Shown in pieces: positions 60,986 through 64,000 of a DNA stretch of 64,000 nt; within the stretch, counting starts at the first letter, position 1, and every line of letters starts with the position of its first letter. Source of the stretch: Cephalopachus bancanus. Lineage: Eukaryota > Chordata > Mammalia > Primates > Tarsiidae. The notes under the pieces were generated by a model that was not told the origin of the DNA, ran no database searches, and saw only the letters and a list, made by a program, of their open reading frames with translations. The position numbers were made by a program, and so were the translations under genes. Location: contig JAPVLO010000074.1 in NCBI GenBank assembly GCA_027257055.1, positions 496,001-560,000 of the forward strand. The letters are read 5' to 3'.

Positions 60986-61555
60986 TCACCTTTATACTTT
61001 TTCCATATTTTGCACATTAACCAAGTTATTTAGAATCTCTTTCCACTATGTTTTTAATTTCTATTGTATCAGTTGTATTGTCACCATTTTTACTTTTTAT
61101 TAAAATAATTTGAATCTTCTCTCTTAATTAATCTCTTTAGTAGTCTATCAATTTTGTTTGCTTTGTAAAGAAAACCAACTTTTTATTTCAAGGATCTGTA
61201 TTTTTACTTCAGTTTCATTTGGTTCTGCTCTGATTTTCATTATTTCTTGTCTTCTGCTAACTTTGGGTTTGGTTAGTTTGTGTTTTTCTAGTTCTTTGAG
61301 TTGTGATGTTAGGTTGTCGATATGCAATCCTTCAGTTTTATTAATGTAGGTATGAAGCACTATAAGTTATTCTTTAATCACAGCTTTGGCTGTGTCCTAC
61401 AGGTTTTAATAACTTGCTTCATTGTTATCATTTATTTTGAGGAACATTTGAATTTCCATCTTGATTTCATTGTTGACCTGTGTCATTGGTTTATCTGTTT
61501 TTTATGGTATATTTTCCTCTTAATTATTAACAAAAAGTTGATTCTGCATGACTAG
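60986..61555 (-). mobile_element. Antisense L1 ORF2 segment (before and into the RT domain)
   Basis: The minus-strand translation near 61150-61360 reads NLTSQLKELEKHKLTKPKVSRRQEIMKIRAE..., then ILEIKSWF. This is the ORF2 linker between endonuclease and reverse transcriptase (the remembered SQLKELEKQE...SRRQEITKIRAEL...SRSWFFEKINKID). The frame is short and broken. No 3' end is attached here. Confidence 0.85.
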
Positions 61556-61714
61556 TAATATTTTGTTGTTTTGTGTGTGATGTATGCTATGGAACATATG
61601 CTAAGATAAATGCTTTTTTTCCAGAGAATTTCTTCTTCTGCTAAGCAAATTGATAGATAGCTAAATAACTCAGTCATATTAAAGAAAAAACTTAGTAAGG
61701 ATTGGATTTGAAGT
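61556..61714. other. Short spacer
   Basis: Nothing recognised. Confidence 0.4.
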
Positions 61715-61753
61715 TTGTGTGTGTGTGTGGAGAGAGAGACAGAGACAGACACA

Positions 61754-61801
<48 letters not shown>
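61715..61801. repeat. Compound (GT)n-(GA)n-(AC)n-(AG)n microsatellite
   Basis: GTGTGTGTGTGTG, then GAGAGAGAC units, about 9 AC units and about 15 AG units. The GT and AC blocks are complementary in inverted order and could pair as a hairpin. Confidence 0.95.
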
Positions 61802-61804
<3 letters not shown>

Positions 61805-62369
61805 TTTATCTCCAGTGTTCTCAATCTTAGGGTATATCCCTCAAGGACTTTCAGCTTAAGAGTGTTTGTCTCTTTAGTCTTGAAGGACAGTACAGATTCC
61901 CTTTATGCCTTTCAGATTTTCAGTTCTTTAGAATCCTGTCACAGGTAGAGCCAAACTTGGTCAAATATCTTGTTAGAAAGATTGATCATGTGTTTGAGAA
62001 CTCCCCAAATTGTCAATATTGTCACAGCACCATATGAACTTCAAAATCATTGCTGGTTTCTTTACCCCATGAAAGAAGTCTGCAGAAAATCAAGCTCAGA
62101 TTCCCAGCTTCTAATAGCTCCTATATTAAATATATCTCTTCACAAAATACCAGCAAACAGACAGATAAACAAAAAGCTCATGTCCTCTCTCAATCCACAT
62201 CCTTTTTATTTCATATCTTGAATCTTCTACTTATAGAATCTATTCCCTCACTATTATTTCTAAGTACTAAAATATTGCATAATATTTTGCTCTATTTTCC
62301 AAAAGCCTTTGTCTTAACTGATTGTCATTCTGCATTATTTCAACATTCAGAAAAGACCTTGTCAGTAAA
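61802..62369. other. Unclassified DNA
   Basis: Two overlapping frames of 83 and 125 codons (61970-62221; 62050-62427) have no recognisable domain. Possibly old antisense L1. Confidence 0.35.
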
Positions 62370-62880
62370 AACATGTTATTTTCTTCTAGAAATTTTATTG
62401 ATTCAGGTCCTAAGTTTAAGTCTTTAGTTCATTTTGAGTTAACTTTTAGTGTATGGCATAACAAAAGGGTCCAATTTCATTCTCTTGTTCATTGATATTC
62501 GGCTTTCTCAATACAATTTGTTAAAGAGATTATCCTTTCCCATTGCGTATTCTTGACACTCTTGTTAACAAATACTTAATTGTATAAACATGGATTGATT
62601 TCTTGGCTCACTATTGTGTTCTATTGGTCTATGAGTTTGTGTTTTTTTTTTTATGGCAGTGCTATATGGTTTTGATCACCATAGTTTTATAATGTAGTTT
62701 AAAATAAGAAAGTATTATACGTTTAGCTTTGTTCTTTAACAAGATTGCTTTGGATATTAAAGGATTTTTATGGTATTATATGAATTTTTTTTCTATTTTG
62801 GTGAAAAAAGCAACTAAAATTGTGAAAGACATTACATTAAATATGTACTTTGATATTTTAGTCTATTTGCTGTTTGTTTC
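62370..62880 (-). mobile_element. Antisense L1 ORF2 segment
   Basis: TAGTTCATTTTGAGTTAAC, GGTCCAATTTCATTCTC, TTGTGTTCTATTGGTCTATG, GTGCTATATGGTTTTGATCACC, TAGCTTTGTTCTTTAACAAG and ATTGCTTTGGATATTA match antisense L1 ORF2 (old L1M type) in order. Confidence 0.85.
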
Positions 62881-62974
62881 TTCTACAAACATGCATTTTA
62901 AATATCAGATTTGGAAACTTTATCTGACTATTTTCTATTTATTATTAGTGAAACATTGTTCTGTCTTTACCTAC

Positions 62975-63475
62975 CACAAAAAAATCGAACTTCCATATAA
63001 CTCCACAATCCCCCTGCTGGTAATATACCTGGAGGTACTCAAATCACTCTATGAAAAAGATACCTGCACATGCATGTTTATTGCAGCATTATTCACGATA
63101 GCAAAAACATGGAAACAACCATGCTGCCCATCAAAAGAGGACTGAATTTTTAAAATGTGGTACATATACAAGATGGAAAATTATGCAGTCATTAAGAAGG
63201 AAAAAATTATGAACTTCGCAGCAGCTTGGATGAACTTAAAGTCTATAATACTGAGTGAGCTACCACAGAAACAAAGAACTGAGTATCATTCACTCAATTG
63301 TTCGGACCTTGAAAAATTATCATAATACTATAAGAAAGTGATTGGCAGCAGTTCAAAACTGCTGGGAGCAGGGGCACACCTCATCAACAAGGGTACCTGC
63401 ATAATAAACATCTGTATGCCTAATGCTGAATTGTACTCCACATCTTTAAAATTAAAAAATTAAAAAAGAAAGCAT
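62975..63475 (+). mobile_element. L1 ORF2 C-terminus and 3' UTR (sense), local lineage
   Basis: CCCCCTGCTGGTAATATACC, TTGCAGCATTATTCACGATAGC, CATGGAAACAACCATGCTGCC, ATAATACTGAGTGAGC, ATTGGCAGCAGTTCAAAACTG, GGGTACCTGCATAATAAAC and TTGTACTCCACATCTTTAAAATT. This is the same 3' lineage as at 2231, 11405 and 35266, 5'-truncated to about 0.5 kb. It lies tail-out next to the antisense L1 at 62370. Confidence 0.9.
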
Positions 63476-63888
63476 AGTTCCATTTGAAATATCATCTTAA
63501 AAAATTTACTCTGAGGCACAGCAGCAAAAAAAGGAGGACAAAAAGAAAGTAGGAAGGGGAGTTAAGCCTGTAAAAACCTAGTAATACAGGATACAATTCA
63601 TGATTTCAAAATCTAAGTGGCAATAATTATGGAGTAAATTGCTAGTATTCCGTATATTCAATCAATCTTCACTAACTGATTCCTTACAACGTACCAAACA
63701 CTGTTCTAGATACATGAGATAGGTCAATGAATAAAGCAAATCTAAAACTTATCCACATGGAACTTAGGGAAAAATAAAAAATAAATAAAACCTACAGTAC
63801 ACAAATAAATTGCACATTTAGTTATAAAGAGGTACATAACTCTCAAAAATAGATAAGAGCAGATGATTTAAATTGTTGGACTTGGGTT
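63476..63888. other. AT-rich DNA
   Basis: A possible antisense old-LINE trace near 63650-63800 (CCTTACAACGTACCAAACACTG resembles 'tactatgtgccaggcactg'). Not secure. Confidence 0.35.
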
Positions 63889-64000
63889 GATTGTGATGAC
63901 TCACACCTGTAACACAACACTTGGGAGGCTGAGGTAAGAAGATTGAATGAGCCCAAGGTTTCTAGGTCAGCCTGGGCAACGTAGCAAGACTTCATCTCTA
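63889..64000 (+). mobile_element. Old Alu (sense), cut by the window end
   Basis: TTGGGTTGATTGTGATGACTC, CACTTGGGAGGCTGAGG, GGTCAGCCTGGGCAACGTAG and CAAGACTTCATCTCTA are the left monomer of an old, diverged Alu. The remainder lies outside the window. Confidence 0.88.

Noticed and set aside
62729..63145. 138-codon plus-strand frame
   Set aside because: It runs across the antisense L1 ORF2 segment and into the sense L1 at 62975, so it is a chance frame.

Overview
This window reads as nuclear DNA from a primate. It is AT-rich and CpG-poor, with no dense coding sequence. It is littered with L1, dimeric Alu, MIR, L2, MaLR LTR and Tigger copies. Most young Alus share one unusual lineage: 'GGCTCAGCCTGTAAT' lacking the usual C after GGCTCA, 'GAGTGGATTGCCTGAGCCC' in the left monomer, a CAATAAATCAAA linker, and 'GGAAGGATCGCCGGAGCC' in the right monomer. 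They fit neither anthropoid AluS/Y nor the lemur/galago Alu forms as I remember them. My best inference is a tarsier-like primate, but I could not test this against a database. I see no functional protein-coding gene, tRNA, rRNA or CRISPR. The window looks intergenic or deeply intronic, and every open frame I examined is either inside a repeat or too short to support.

Layout. 1-2512: a decayed sense L1 interrupted by an RPL21 processed pseudogene whose frame is still open. 2513-9400: mostly unclassified, including a 4.4-kb block that may be old antisense L1. 9440-10140: a twin-primed (5'-inverted) L1. 10140-17500: AT-rich sequence with an L1 tail and traces of L2-like repeats. 17510-18803: an old antisense Alu monomer, then a Tigger1-like DNA transposon. 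18880-26370: unique-looking AT-rich DNA with MIR traces and a GA microsatellite. 26370-31690: three Alus and two L1 copies, one with an inverted 5' part. 31700-35050: a long stretch without recognised young repeats. 35056-37012: an Alu-head/unknown/L1 chimera, an Alu with perfect flanking duplications, and a Tigger-type fragment. 37430-42640: L2/MIR traces and microsatellites. 43029-44084: a striking foldback insertion. 44780-47170: a 2.4-kb antisense L1. 47868-56820: Alus, MaLR LTRs, L2 and antisense L1. 56820-64000: AT-rich sequence, a deleted Alu, an MLT1-like LTR, L1 fragments in both orientations, and an Alu cut by the window edge.

The most unusual object is the 1,056-bp insertion at 43029-44084. 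It has 211-bp inverted termini that I read as identical, TG...CA ends, a 6-bp target duplication (ATCCCT) and a CpG-rich 634-bp core with no long open frame. It combines features of an LTR (TG/CA, 6-bp duplication, a polyadenylation signal on the minus strand) with those of a long-TIR foldback transposon. I do not recognise the family.

All repeat names come from recalled consensus patterns, not from a search. Boundaries are good to about 10-30 bp unless a target-site duplication is given.
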